Part shown: positions 38,201 to 46,854 of the stretch, piece by piece
Position numbering within the stretch: the first letter of the stretch is position 1
Layout of the letters: every line of letters begins with the position of its first letter
Assembly (NCBI RefSeq): GCF_001544555.2
Contig: NZ_FCOK02000027.1
Location: 1 to 64,000 of the forward strand
Length of the DNA stretch: 64,000 nt
DNA from: Caballeronia udeis
GTDB lineage: Bacteria > Pseudomonadota > Gammaproteobacteria > Burkholderiales > Burkholderiaceae
Direction of reading: 5' to 3'
Notes under the pieces: model-generated
The model's database searches: none
Told to the model about the DNA's origin: nothing
What the model saw: the letters and a program-made list of their open reading frames with translations, nothing else
Program-made: the position numbers and the translations under genes

Positions 38201-38975
38201 TGGTCTTGCTGAGCTTCGCTTCGGCGTCGATCAGCAACTGCACGATGGTGTCGCGTTCGACATGCCACACCGCGCACGCCGTATCGAACAGCGCTCGCGC
38301 GTCCTCGCGCGTCGCCAGTTCCGACTCACCCCAACGCAACGTGGCAAGCGGCTTTTTAAGCCGACGCGAAAGCTGTGCGTCGAGCGACGCCGGTCCCGCG
38401 CCCTTGCTCACGAGCCACGCGGCGAACGATGAATCCCTCGCGGCGGCCGGCTCAACCCGTTCACGCCAGAAGTCCGCCGCCATCTCGAAGCGCAACGCGC
38501 TGTCGTCGGCTTCGAGTTCGAACGCGAACGGCATGGTGGCTGCGAACGGCGCCTCTTGCAGCGCACGCTGGCAAAACGCATGAATCGTATGGATGGCGGC
38601 CTGATCGAACGTATGCAGCGCGATCCTGATGCGCTTGAGCGCCTCATCGGGATCGATGCGTTCAAGCGTGGTCTCGAACAAACGCTCGAGGAACGCGTCG
38701 TCCGCGGTGTCGCCGGTTTCCATTGCGTGCGCAATCTGGACGAGTCGCGAACGGATACGCTCATGCAGTTCAGCGGTCGCTGCCTTCGTGAAGGTGACCA
38801 CGAGGATAGCGTCGGCGGCAAGCTTCTTTTCGAGCAGAAGGCGAACGTATAACGCGCAGATGTTCCACGTCTTGCCCGTTCCCGCCGATGCTTCAATCTG
38901 GTTCACGCCGTCGAGCGGACATTCGAAGACGTCGAGTTCGCCGGCTGTTGGGGTGCTTGCTTCGTTACGCATCAT
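35289..38975 (-). CDS. recB: Exodeoxyribonuclease V subunit beta (RecB helicase-nuclease)
   Basis: 1228 residues. SF1A 3'-5' helicase with Walker A ASAGTGKT (residues 29-36), TFTKAAT, DEFQDTDPLQ (motif II), NQRST, and TVHKSKGLEY. The C-terminal nuclease domain has the catalytic DWKSN near residue 1125, equivalent to Asp1080/Lys1082 in E. coli, so the nuclease appears active. ATG 38975 overlaps the recC stop by 4 nt (ATGA). The ptrA gene that lies between recC and recB in E. coli is absent. Confidence 0.97.
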   Translation of the reverse strand: MMRNEASTPTAGELDVFECPLDGVNQIEASAGTGKTWNICALYVRLLLEKKLAADAILVVTFTKAATAELHERIRSRLVQIAHAMETGDTADDAFLERLFETTLERIDPDEALKRIRIALHTFDQAAIHTIHAFCQRALQEAPFAATMPFAFELEADDSALRFEMAADFWRERVEPAAARDSSFAAWLVSKGAGPASLDAQLSRRLKKPLATLRWGESELATREDARALFDTACAVWHVERDTIVQLLIDAEAKLSKTTHKRTLIDAAVAAWSDYFADNDCHAAPPKEALKLTASALKKGTKVKNEPPSHVFFDHAETLAAAAAAAEATQRAAWLGIVREWLDYAPLELAARKRTRRVVSFDDLLSNLYQALAANPWLADALRARYPAALIDEFQDTDPLQFAIFNSIFAPQGPLFLVGDPKQAIYSFRAADLHTYLKAREQASARYTLAVNQRSTAPIIDACNRIFGANPAAFILDGLTYQPVRAGTRERQPFNDNTASAAYSDTADFCVWMLPQGDSALSKTNANRQAAEACAAEIVRLLRGAQNGEVTIGDKPLSPGQIAVLVQTHRQGSLVKRVLASWGVGSVELAQASVFGTFDAEQIERLLAAIDTPGDLRRLRAALATDWLGLDAAALWNMEHSEAVEGSAATDAMSWVERFSRYRMLWHERGFAVMWRTLARELLIAQRLVVGPDGERRLTNVNHLAELIQARGAVQPGIAPTLRWLAAQRAEQDGGEDAQLRLESDRNLVQIVTVHKSKGLEYAVVFCPFLNDGALRDPPSTGLPDAREYHDGGAAILHYGYTDEEGERASALATREQAAERARLVYVALTRAVYRCYVVGGVYLIGKSAKESRRSVLNWLVAGAGHPFGDWLTEPPEEDDVVGSWQALATGSISVEPLPVIDVREPLVVNRDAAFVPQPRTSRRVLRDSWRTASFSSMIAAGAREESNQAQPADERPDHDGLIDAIMAAETPVPAAPVQLAADDILAFPRGPSAGECLHRMYELADFTNSATWPEAIGRALHEHPIAVSTYDAPAADLPAMMARLLADTVATELVSGMRLHTIPTKRRMNELEFLFPAESLDFSALRRVLVSHGFPDVALEAGTLRGFVKGFIDMIVEHEGRFWIVDWKSNHLGLTPADYDEGSLGAAMASHAYHLQALFYVVALHRYLRVRLRDYAFERHVGGYLYLFLRGVRPDWREGDRAAGVHVGKPSLELIEAIDRLMQGVAA

Positions 38976-41900
38976 GCGTCGCTCCGCATGTGCTGGATCA
39001 GCGGGTCGAAGACGATCCTGGCCGACGTGACGAAGGTCTCGTCGAGTCTCAGTTCAGCGCCGCGAAACGCAATGCGCAACGCGGGGTCGTCGGATTCTCC
39101 GCGCGTCCGGTCGGATATCCACACACTCTGCGCCTTGGACTCGCTCTCCCGGACCCATGTCCACGCGCTCTTCGGAAAGAACCTCAACGGCAGCCGCCGC
39201 CCGGCGCGATATAACGCGGCGAGGGTCGCCAGGTGCGCATGCGGATCGTCGACGGGCATCAGTTCAAAGCCGCTCGATTGCGCGCCACGGCCGTGCCACA
39301 CCGTGCGTCGCGGGCCGTCAGGCAACGCAGCGCAGTAGGCAAGATGGGCAAGCCATGCAGAGAGGTAGTCGCGGGCGCGCGGCACGTCGTATCGGTAGAT
39401 GATCTGGCCTTCGTCGGTGAGCAGATTCAAAGTGCCGTGAAGCTGCATGGGTTGCAAAGCGTCAGCTTGCAAAGTGGCGTCGTGGCGGCCGAACAACTCG
39501 GCGTCCGGCCAAATCGGCTTGATATCCAGCGTGAACGGCAAGCGCGCGGCGCCTTCCGATGTCGCGACCCGCACCCGGTTGGCAAGCGAATGCAATGCGC
39601 CGATTTCCCGCGATTGCCACACGCCGCCCGTCGCACCGCCCGGCATTTCGGGACTCGCCCGCGCGACACGCCGCGCACGATCGAGGCCGTGGGATTCATT
39701 GTCGGCGGTGAGCTCGAGCAGCGCGGGCAGCACGCGATCGGCAAGCGCGGCACGCCCTGGATATTGGAGCTCGAACGGTTCCGTATCGCCGAGTTCGGTT
39801 TCAGCGTCGAAGAGCGAGATGCCAAGCCGATCGCGCAAGATAGCGCGCGCCGGATGACGCCAGAAACGCTCGAAGTCGTCGAACGCAACGGGCTCCACGT
39901 CTTCCGCCGGCAACGGCTCGCTAAAGAACTTCACTGACGGTTCGACCCTGCCGAGCGCCAGCGTTCGCGCCAGTTCCGCGCGCTCCGGCTCGTAGGTGAA
40001 CAACGGCGCGCTGAAGTACTCCGGGGCGAACGGCTGCAACGGATGTTCGAACACAAAGCGGCTGCGCGCGCGCTCGAGCTCTTTCGGCGATGCGCCCTCG
40101 CCCGCCACCGTTTCCGCCAGATAGTCGAGCAATTCGTCGATCAGCGCTGCGGGCGGCAGCGCGGCATTGTCGCGGATGCTGCGGCCCGTGTAGGCGATCA
40201 TCAACCGGTCCCGCGCCGACAACAGCAAGTCGAGAAACAGATTGCGCTCGTCGTCACGGCGTTGCCGGTCGCCAAGCTTGCCGAAACTCGCCATCAGGTC
40301 GAATTCGTCGGCGCGCGTGAGACTGGGCAACATGCCGTCGTCCATGCCGAGCAGGCAGACCACGCGATACGGCAACCCGCGCAAGCTCGTCAGCGACGAA
40401 AACGTCACGCCGCCCCATGGGACGCCGCCACGCGCGGCGTCGTCGAGAGCGTCCGTGAGCGCCGTTCGCAGAACGTCGGCGGCAATTTCGGTGTCGACAG
40501 CACCTTCGCTCATTGACAGCATCAGTGCATCGAGTGTCGAACGGACGTCGGCGATCGAGTCCGCGAACGGCAGACCGGCATCGAAGAACTGGGTGAGCGC
40601 GTCGAGCAGCAATTGCGTCCAGGCCTGCGGCGTACGCGCCGTGGCTATGCGCTCGCCAAACGCTTCGATGTCGTCAATGAACCGTGTCAGCCGGCCGAGC
40701 AACTCCGCATCCGACCCCTGCGCGCCGCCAACCGGCAACCATTCGTCGACAGGCGCACCGCCGTCGGGCAACGCATAGCCGAGGAACAGCCGCGTGAGGG
40801 CGTCGGAGAAAGTGTGACGGGCCGCGGGCACGTCGGCGGCAGTGACGGCCGACGGCGTGAGCCCGCGCCGTGCGCCGGCCGCCGCAAGCCACGTCTGCGC
40901 GGTTTCCAGCGCGACGGCGTCTATGCCATAACGCGCCGCGACCGCGTCGACCCGCAGCCATTCGATCAACTCAGGCGCGCCCACGCTGCGTTCGGGCAGC
41001 GCCAGCCAGTCGAGCAGCACGCGCGCAACCGGGTTTGCCTGCGACGGCGGCAGACCCGTGATCCGGTACGGAATCCGCCGGCGCTCGCCGGCCACGCCAG
41101 CGGGCGCGGTGCCGAACACGCCATCGATCAGCGGGCCCGCCGCCGCAAGATCCGGAAACGCCACGAGCACATCCGACGGCTGCAGCCCGTCGATCTCGTC
41201 GAACCAGCCGAGCAAACGGTCGTGCAACACTTCGAGTTGCCGCGACAAGCTATGGCACACATGAATTTCGATACCCGGTTCGAGCGCTTCGCCGGGCTCG
41301 GCAACCTCATTCAAATTGAGGATCGCGTTCTGCACATGGGCCAGCCACGTCGGCGCGGGGTTCTCCTCGAAATGGCTGGCTTCCCGCGACGCAGCGCTCT
41401 CCGTCAGCTCGCGCAGCATGTGCAACTGCGCCTGCGTCTGGCGTCCCCATTCGGCGAGCAGCGGGTGACCCACCTCCTGGAAGTCCAGCTTCCCCGCCAG
41501 TTCGAGTTGTTCCACCCGCGCCTCGCTCACGATGTCGAACCAGAACTCGCGGCACGGATCAATGGCGTAGATCCGCACGTCGATCCATCGCGACAGCTCG
41601 CGCAGCAACGCAATATGCAATGACGGCATGGTCGGCAACGCAAACACGCTCACGCGCTCCGGCCACTCGGCCTTCATGACGGCGTCGAGATCGAGTTTCG
41701 GCGATTCGCTCAGGAAACGGTAGGCGGGCGGCGTGGGATCGTGCTCGCCGGCGTCTTGCGCCAGGTCGGCGAGCAGCGCACGCCATAGCGCTGCCTGCCA
41801 GCGTTCGTCCTCGCGCTGGATGGCCGTGGCATTCGGCAGACGCGGGCCGTTTGCATCGGCTGCCCCGCCGGCCGAGGCCAGGATCGACCCGCCGGCCTGC

Positions 41901-42352
41901 CAGTGCAGCAGCCATTCCGGCCGGTACGTCAGATAGTGATCGAACACCGTCGCGATACGCCGCGCGAGTTCGTAGCGCATGGAGTCGTCCGCGGCGTCGA
42001 GGTAGGCGCGCAGCCGCGACGAGCTCTCCGGCGCGGTCTGCGTCATTGCACCGAGCAACCGGAAGCAGCGCCACACGAGCCGGTCAGGCGCAAATGGCGA
42101 ATGCTCGGGGACGGGCAAGACGCCCCCGATCCTGGCCCACAACCACTGCGCGAGATAACACAGGTCCACGTTTGCGCAGATGCCAAAGCGCGCGGCCATA
42201 TCCAGCTCAAGCCGGCGCCGCACCGCCGCGCTCGGCACGATGATCGTCTGACGCGCGAACGGATCGCCGCCATTCAGCGCGAACGCGGCGACGTCGTCGA
42301 GCAGCGCCTGCGACAGCGTTTCATGGCGATTCGAATAGAAAAGTTCGAGCAT
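38972..42352 (-). CDS. recC: Exodeoxyribonuclease V subunit gamma (RecC)
   Basis: 1126 residues, similar to E. coli RecC. RecC is a catalytically dead helicase-like subunit that splits the duplex and recognises Chi. Family segments include LELFYSNRHETL at the start, FARQTIIVPSAAVRRRLELDMA, FALPTMPSLHIALLRELSRW, GGVTFSSLTSLRGLPYRVVCLLGMDDGMLP and DRQRRDDERNLFLDLLLSARDRLMIAYTG-type motifs. ATG 42352 has AGGA at about 4 nt. It heads the recC-recB-recD-arfB operon. Whether its Chi matches E. coli cannot be read here. Confidence 0.95.
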   Translation of the reverse strand: MLELFYSNRHETLSQALLDDVAAFALNGGDPFARQTIIVPSAAVRRRLELDMAARFGICANVDLCYLAQWLWARIGGVLPVPEHSPFAPDRLVWRCFRLLGAMTQTAPESSSRLRAYLDAADDSMRYELARRIATVFDHYLTYRPEWLLHWQAGGSILASAGGAADANGPRLPNATAIQREDERWQAALWRALLADLAQDAGEHDPTPPAYRFLSESPKLDLDAVMKAEWPERVSVFALPTMPSLHIALLRELSRWIDVRIYAIDPCREFWFDIVSEARVEQLELAGKLDFQEVGHPLLAEWGRQTQAQLHMLRELTESAASREASHFEENPAPTWLAHVQNAILNLNEVAEPGEALEPGIEIHVCHSLSRQLEVLHDRLLGWFDEIDGLQPSDVLVAFPDLAAAGPLIDGVFGTAPAGVAGERRRIPYRITGLPPSQANPVARVLLDWLALPERSVGAPELIEWLRVDAVAARYGIDAVALETAQTWLAAAGARRGLTPSAVTAADVPAARHTFSDALTRLFLGYALPDGGAPVDEWLPVGGAQGSDAELLGRLTRFIDDIEAFGERIATARTPQAWTQLLLDALTQFFDAGLPFADSIADVRSTLDALMLSMSEGAVDTEIAADVLRTALTDALDDAARGGVPWGGVTFSSLTSLRGLPYRVVCLLGMDDGMLPSLTRADEFDLMASFGKLGDRQRRDDERNLFLDLLLSARDRLMIAYTGRSIRDNAALPPAALIDELLDYLAETVAGEGASPKELERARSRFVFEHPLQPFAPEYFSAPLFTYEPERAELARTLALGRVEPSVKFFSEPLPAEDVEPVAFDDFERFWRHPARAILRDRLGISLFDAETELGDTEPFELQYPGRAALADRVLPALLELTADNESHGLDRARRVARASPEMPGGATGGVWQSREIGALHSLANRVRVATSEGAARLPFTLDIKPIWPDAELFGRHDATLQADALQPMQLHGTLNLLTDEGQIIYRYDVPRARDYLSAWLAHLAYCAALPDGPRRTVWHGRGAQSSGFELMPVDDPHAHLATLAALYRAGRRLPLRFFPKSAWTWVRESESKAQSVWISDRTRGESDDPALRIAFRGAELRLDETFVTSARIVFDPLIQHMRSDA

Positions 42353-42492
42353 GGATCCTGCTAATTGGGCATGAAGGGCAACAACTCGAACGGCCAGGGC
42401 CAAGGACGTGTCGCGAGGTGAAACGACAGGATAGCAAAGGCCGTTCTTGACCGGAATTCGGCCAAACGGCCTAGGTTTGGATGCCGTCGAGT

Positions 42493-42568
42493 TGGGTTAG
42501 ACTCGAACCCACATCAAGTCAGGTCCGGGTGGCCCTATATGGGAACTCGAGATCATGCCGGGACCTGA
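42493..42568 (+). promoter_or_regulatory. Two inverted repeats in the leader of the FUSC gene
   Basis: TGGGTT-N7-AACCCA at 42493-42511 and TCAGGTCC-N34-GGACCTGA at 42519-42568 lie just before the gene start at 42605. They could form RNA hairpins or bind a regulator. Confidence 0.35.
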
Positions 42569-42604
42569 GACACCCGAAGACCCGGGCAGCAAACTAGGAA
42601 GTCG

Positions 42605-45244
42605 ATGCGTTACTCGCTAGAAATCAGAAAATTCATTTATAGCCAGTACTTCTTCGGTGGCTTGCGGATCGCGCTCGGCGTCTCGTTGCCGGCCATCCTG
42701 ATGTTGACCGTATTTCACAATCGTGAACTCGGCTTCACCATTGCGACGGGCGCGCTGGGTGCGAGCGTCGTCGACATGCCGGGGCCGTTGAAGTACAAGC
42801 ACAACGAGATGCTGGCGTGTACGGTGATCGGCTTCTTGTCGGCGCTTGCTACCGGCATCGCGAGCGCGAACGCGGTGACGCTGTGGCTGACCGTCGTACC
42901 GCTCACCTTCGTGCTGTCGCTGGTGGTGGTGTACGGCAACCGTTGGCCGCAGATCAGCTTCGCCACACTCTTCATGATGATCGTGACGCTGGAAGAGCAT
43001 TTCACGCCCATGCAGGCGCTCGTCAACGCTTCGTGGATCCTGCTCGGCGGTCTTTGGTACACCTACTGGGCGACGTTCGTCAGCCGTTCGCTTGTCTATC
43101 GGATCGAGCGCCAGGCGTTGGCGGAAAGCGTATTCAGTTGCGCCGAGTATCTGCTCGCGCGCTCGGCTTTTTACGATCTCGACGCCAATTTTGACGAGTG
43201 TTACCGAAAATTGATCGAAAAGCAGATCGCGGCGGTCGAGCGCCAGGACGCGGCGCGCGACATCGTGCTGCGCAACTTGCCGAAACTGAGAAGCGGCAAG
43301 CTCGATGCACGCCGCGTCATGCTCTTCAACCTCTTCATCAACGTGGTCGACCTGCACGAGATGTTCGTGGGTGCGCACACCGACTACCCGCTCGTGCGCA
43401 ACACCTTTGGCGGACAGGACATCCTGATCTTCTACCGCGACCTGATGAGAAAGTCCGCGCTTGATCTGGAGGACATCGGCCTGGCCGTGCTGCAAAACCG
43501 GCCGGCACGGGCACGCATCAACGTGAAGGCCGAGTTGCGCGCGATCGAATACGAACTCGACCAGATGCGCCGGCACGAGGTCCCGCAGAAGAACCCGGAG
43601 GCCTATTCGGCGGTGTCGTCCGCGTTCAGGAGGCTTTGGAGTGCGACACGGCTGATCGACAGGATGCGTCGCCAGACGCGGCACGATCCGGGCATTACCG
43701 AGACGGTGATTCGCGTCGATCCGACCTTGTCGCGTTTTGTGTCGAGCCGGCGCGTGCCGTTCATGCAGATTTTTTCGAACCTGACCATGGCCTCGCCGAG
43801 CTTCCGGCATGCGCTGCGCGTCACCATTGCAGTGGGCGTCGGGTTCTGGCTCGGACGGCTGCTGCCGCTCACCAACGCGTACTGGATCGTGATGACAACC
43901 GTCATCATTCTCAAGCCCGGGTACTCGCTCACCAAACAGCGAAACGTGCAGCGGATCATCGGCACCGCTATCGGCTGCGCGGCGTGCGTCGGGTTGATCC
44001 TGGTGGTAAAGGACCCGCACGTATTGCTGGTCGCCATGTTCGCCTGCATGGTCATGAGCTACAGCCTGCTGCTCTTCAACTACACGGCGAGCGTGGTGTT
44101 CACGTCGGCCTACGTGCTGCTGATGCTGCATCTGCTTGCGCCGGGCGGCATGCGGCTGATCGGCGAACGGGCGATCGACACCGTCGTTGGATGCGCCATC
44201 GCGATTGCCGCCAGTCATCTGTTTCCGTACTGGGAATACCGGCTGATGGGCAAGCAGGTGCGCGACATGATCGGCGCCATGCGCAATTATCTTGAAGCAA
44301 GCTGGTGGTGGACCGGCAAGCCCGGCGCTCAGGCGGAAGCCAGGAGCGCGGCGGACGCCAATCTGTTCGCGGATGCCAACGCAGCAACGGCGCAAGCAGC
44401 GACGATTGCGCTTGCGCAGGTGGAAGCCGGTAAGGCGGAACTCGCGACAGCGGGGGATGCTTCCTCACCCGGCGCGATAAGTGGCGACGATTCCGGCAGG
44501 TCACCGGTCGTGAGCAACCCGGCGGCCGCTTTGGCTGAATCGGCGGTATCTGCGGTATCAGCGGTATCGGATGGAAGCAGTGCTGCAGCGCAAACCCTCC
44601 CGGACGCAACGGCAGTACGGCTTGAACCAGCCGTCGCTGAAGCAGGTGAAAAGCCTCCGGCCGGGGCATCGAAGAAGAAAGCCGTCCCCGGCGAAAGTGC
44701 GACCGTGACCGCCATTTCTGGCGCCTCCGCCGCGGCAGCTGTGGCAGCGGAGGCGCTCGACAGCGACTTCCGCTATCGCCTCGCGCGCAAGAACGTGCAT
44801 ATCGCGTTTGCGAATCTCGGCCAGGCGTTTCAGCGCATGATGCTCGAACCGAAAGCGCAACAAAGGTTCGTGCCTGAACTCAACGATCTGCTGATCCGCA
44901 GCCACGTGCTCGCGTCGCAAATCACGGCGGCGGGGCCGTTGTTGCAATCGGTAGGGAAGTCCGCTGCGGGGCATGCCGCGCAACCCGTGCAGCGCGCGCT
45001 GAGCGTTATCCGCGACAATCTAACGCAGGCGCAGGACGGCGTGCCCGCTCCCGAAGATCAGGCTGAGCAGTCAAAGCTGCTCACGCGCGAACTGGATTCA
45101 ATGGTGGTTGCTGCGGAGCGCGCCCAGGATATTCCGGCCGATGCCGTCCAGGATCTGAAGCTGCTCGCGCATCAGTGCAAGCAAATGCTGACGGCGTCAC
45201 TGTTGATTCGCAAGGACGCGAGCCTGATCAACCTGCCGGAGTGA
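42605..45244 (+). CDS. FUSC-family membrane transporter (YccS/YhfK-like)
   Basis: 879 residues. Two sets of about six membrane helices (about 18-165 and 395-540), each followed by a cytoplasmic helical region, the FUSC/YccS plan; TNAYWIVMTTVIILKPGYSLTKQRNVQRIIGT is the conserved FUSC core. Related proteins (AaeB, fusaric acid resistance) export aromatic acids. An Ala/Ser-rich insertion of about 145 residues (about 570-715) splits the C-terminal cytoplasmic domain and contains in-frame 9-bp repeats. ATG 42605 has AGGAAG at 4 nt. It is divergent from recC. Substrate unknown. Confidence 0.88.
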   Translation: MRYSLEIRKFIYSQYFFGGLRIALGVSLPAILMLTVFHNRELGFTIATGALGASVVDMPGPLKYKHNEMLACTVIGFLSALATGIASANAVTLWLTVVPLTFVLSLVVVYGNRWPQISFATLFMMIVTLEEHFTPMQALVNASWILLGGLWYTYWATFVSRSLVYRIERQALAESVFSCAEYLLARSAFYDLDANFDECYRKLIEKQIAAVERQDAARDIVLRNLPKLRSGKLDARRVMLFNLFINVVDLHEMFVGAHTDYPLVRNTFGGQDILIFYRDLMRKSALDLEDIGLAVLQNRPARARINVKAELRAIEYELDQMRRHEVPQKNPEAYSAVSSAFRRLWSATRLIDRMRRQTRHDPGITETVIRVDPTLSRFVSSRRVPFMQIFSNLTMASPSFRHALRVTIAVGVGFWLGRLLPLTNAYWIVMTTVIILKPGYSLTKQRNVQRIIGTAIGCAACVGLILVVKDPHVLLVAMFACMVMSYSLLLFNYTASVVFTSAYVLLMLHLLAPGGMRLIGERAIDTVVGCAIAIAASHLFPYWEYRLMGKQVRDMIGAMRNYLEASWWWTGKPGAQAEARSAADANLFADANAATAQAATIALAQVEAGKAELATAGDASSPGAISGDDSGRSPVVSNPAAALAESAVSAVSAVSDGSSAAAQTLPDATAVRLEPAVAEAGEKPPAGASKKKAVPGESATVTAISGASAAAAVAAEALDSDFRYRLARKNVHIAFANLGQAFQRMMLEPKAQQRFVPELNDLLIRSHVLASQITAAGPLLQSVGKSAAGHAAQPVQRALSVIRDNLTQAQDGVPAPEDQAEQSKLLTRELDSMVVAAERAQDIPADAVQDLKLLAHQCKQMLTASLLIRKDASLINLPE
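44543..44569 (+). repeat. 9-bp in-frame tandem repeat in the FUSC insertion
   Basis: GCGGTATCT, GCGGTATCA and GCGGTATCG in succession encode AVS-AVS-AVS. A 9-bp unit preserves the frame, so slippage would change length without breaking the gene. Confidence 0.8.
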
Positions 45245-45302
45245 CGGCTGGAGCATCGCCGCCTGATGCAACGCCACGCATAAGCGGCAAGCCGCAACAG
45301 CG

Positions 45303-45509
45303 TTACTGGGAAGCGCCCGTCGCAGGCGCGGCGGGTGCCGCGGCGCTCGCGGCCTCCTGCGGATTCTCTCTTTCGTACTCGCGCTTGTCACGGATCGCGT
45401 TGAAGAACAATGTGCCGATCACAAGCAGCACCACGACCACGATGAGAATACTGATTCCGAAGGTAGGGTTCTTCCGCGTCGGGGCCTTTTTGCGGCGGTC
45501 ATCGGTCAT
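45303..45509 (-). CDS. Small single-span membrane protein of unknown function
   Basis: 68 residues: a basic start (MTDDRRKKAPTRKNP), one membrane helix (FGISILIVVVVLLVIGTLFF), then a charged segment and an Ala/Pro tail (QEAASAAAPAAPATGASQ). The positive N-terminus predicts an N-in topology with the tail in the periplasm. Its codon use fits the region and its start is close to CAGAG, but no family was recognised. It converges with the FUSC gene and lies downstream of the Lrp gene on the same strand. Confidence 0.65.
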   Translation of the reverse strand: MTDDRRKKAPTRKNPTFGISILIVVVVLLVIGTLFFNAIRDKREYERENPQEAASAAAPAAPATGASQ

Positions 45510-45630
45510 GAAATCGAAGCTCTGAGTGGGATTGGACGAAGCGCACGATCTTACCCGACATGGATTTCAGAAGGGTTGCGCCAGCCTTGCGTCCATCTCG
45601 CAGGATGCGTTCCACATCGAGCTCACAACC

Positions 45631-46107
45631 TCAGTTGCCGGTGACCCCGAGTGGCGCGCGCACAGGCAGCGCGGTGGAATACTTGATCTGTTCCATCGCG
45701 AAACTCGAACTCACGTCGTAAAGCGGTACCGCGCGGATCAGCGTCTTGTAGACACGGTCGTAGTCGTCGATATCCGACACCACCACGCGCATCAGATAGT
45801 CCGTCTCCCCGCTCATCCGATACACCTCGACGACTTCGGGAATGTCGCGCACCGCGCGCGTGAAGTCCTCCGCCCAGGTCTGCGTGTGCTGATTCGTCTT
45901 CACCGCGACAAAAACCGTTGTCCCCACCCCCAGTTTGCGCGGATCGCACAGCGCGACCTGCGCGCGAATCACGCCGGTTTCCTTCAGCCGCTGCACGCGC
46001 TTCCAGCATGGCGTCTGCGAGAGATTGACGCGCGTCGCCAGTTCGGCAATAGGCATTGTCACGTCCTCTTGCAGCAGCTCCAGCAACTTGCGATCGATAA
46101 GGTCCAT
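45631..46107 (-). CDS. Lrp/AsnC-family transcriptional regulator
   Basis: 158 residues. N-terminal winged HTH at about 1-60 (MDLIDRKLLELLQEDVTMPIAELATRVNLSQTPCWKRVQRL) and an AsnC/RAM effector domain at about 70-150 (VEVYRMSGETDYLMRVVVSDIDDYDRVY). Such proteins bind amino acids and act locally or globally. It is divergent from the thiol dioxygenase gene, so that gene is the likely target. ATG 46107 lies 12 nt after AAGGGG; a GTG two codons earlier has better spacing and may be used. Two A/T-rich dyads lie in the shared promoter gap. Confidence 0.92.
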   Translation of the reverse strand: MDLIDRKLLELLQEDVTMPIAELATRVNLSQTPCWKRVQRLKETGVIRAQVALCDPRKLGVGTTVFVAVKTNQHTQTWAEDFTRAVRDIPEVVEVYRMSGETDYLMRVVVSDIDDYDRVYKTLIRAVPLYDVSSSFAMEQIKYSTALPVRAPLGVTGN

Positions 46108-46128
46108 GCCCACAGCCCGCCCCTTATA

Positions 46129-46148
46129 GGAAATTATTCTACTTTTCC
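46129..46148. promoter_or_regulatory. Candidate Lrp-type dyad 1
   Basis: GGAAA-N10-TTTCC in an A/T-rich context between the divergent genes. Assigned by symmetry only. Confidence 0.35.
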
Positions 46149-46167
46149 GTGCCTTGACGAAATTATA

Positions 46168-46182
46168 TGGAAACTTTTTCCA
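46168..46182. promoter_or_regulatory. Candidate Lrp-type dyad 2
   Basis: TGGAAA-CTT-TTTCCA, a perfect 15-bp palindrome, the size typical for Lrp/AsnC sites. It shares the GGAAA/TTTCC arms with dyad 1. Confidence 0.45.
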
Positions 46183-46257
46183 CATGCAAACCGGTATAAA
46201 AGAGGTACGGCTTTCTGCTCCTTTCTCCTTGATTGCGCCTCCTTGACGAGCCTCGCC

Positions 46258-46812
46258 ATGACTCTTGCCACGACTCCTGCCATTGATACACGATCACCGC
46301 TCGCACGCTTGTCCGAAGCACTCGATCAAGCCTGCCGCCTCGATCCGTCCTCGGCGGGATTCGCGCTTGGCGTGCGCTCGGCGCTCCATGACTTGTCCCG
46401 GGAAGCCGGCCTGTTATCGGACGCGCAGCGTGAAGGCGGGCCGGATTGTTATCGCCGGCATTTGCTCGCGGCCGATCCGCTTGGCCGCTACGCCGTTGCC
46501 GCACTTGTCTGGCAAGCCGGTCAGGCAAGCCCGGTGCATGGTCATCACACGTGGTGCGCCTATACGGTGATCGAGGGAACCCTGTCCGAGACACTCTACG
46601 CGTGGGATGCGGACGCGAACCGGGCAGTTGAAACACGCCGCCACGAGCGCGCACGCGGCGCGGTGTCATTTGTCGGCGCCGGCCGTGGGGCAATTCACCA
46701 GTTGGGCAACGCCTCGGCGGCCGGACAGACCGCCGTCTCGCTTCACATCTATGGCGTGCCCGGCGCGCGCATCTCGACACACGTCAACGACCTCGTGATG
46801 GTTGCCGCCTAG
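46258..46812 (+). CDS. Cysteine dioxygenase-type thiol dioxygenase (cupin)
   Basis: 184 residues. A cupin of the cysteine dioxygenase family with the iron ligands His94, His96 (SPVHGHHTW) and His147 (AIHQLGN). It would oxidise a thiol such as cysteine to the sulfinic acid with O2 in the cytoplasm. At the substrate-carboxylate position it has Arg (CYRRHLL, residues 64-70), which from memory points to cysteine rather than 3-mercaptopropionate. It is divergent from an Lrp regulator, a natural cysteine sensor. The ribosome binding site before ATG 46258 is weak. Confidence 0.85.
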   Translation: MTLATTPAIDTRSPLARLSEALDQACRLDPSSAGFALGVRSALHDLSREAGLLSDAQREGGPDCYRRHLLAADPLGRYAVAALVWQAGQASPVHGHHTWCAYTVIEGTLSETLYAWDADANRAVETRRHERARGAVSFVGAGRGAIHQLGNASAAGQTAVSLHIYGVPGARISTHVNDLVMVAA

Positions 46813-46854
46813 CGCGTCGACGTCAGGTCAGACGGGAACAGCCGCGGAACTACC

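Noticed and set aside
42617..44395. Minus-strand open frame opposite the FUSC gene
   Set aside because: His/Arg-rich, no domain, no ribosome binding site; the plus-strand gene has clear membrane helices.
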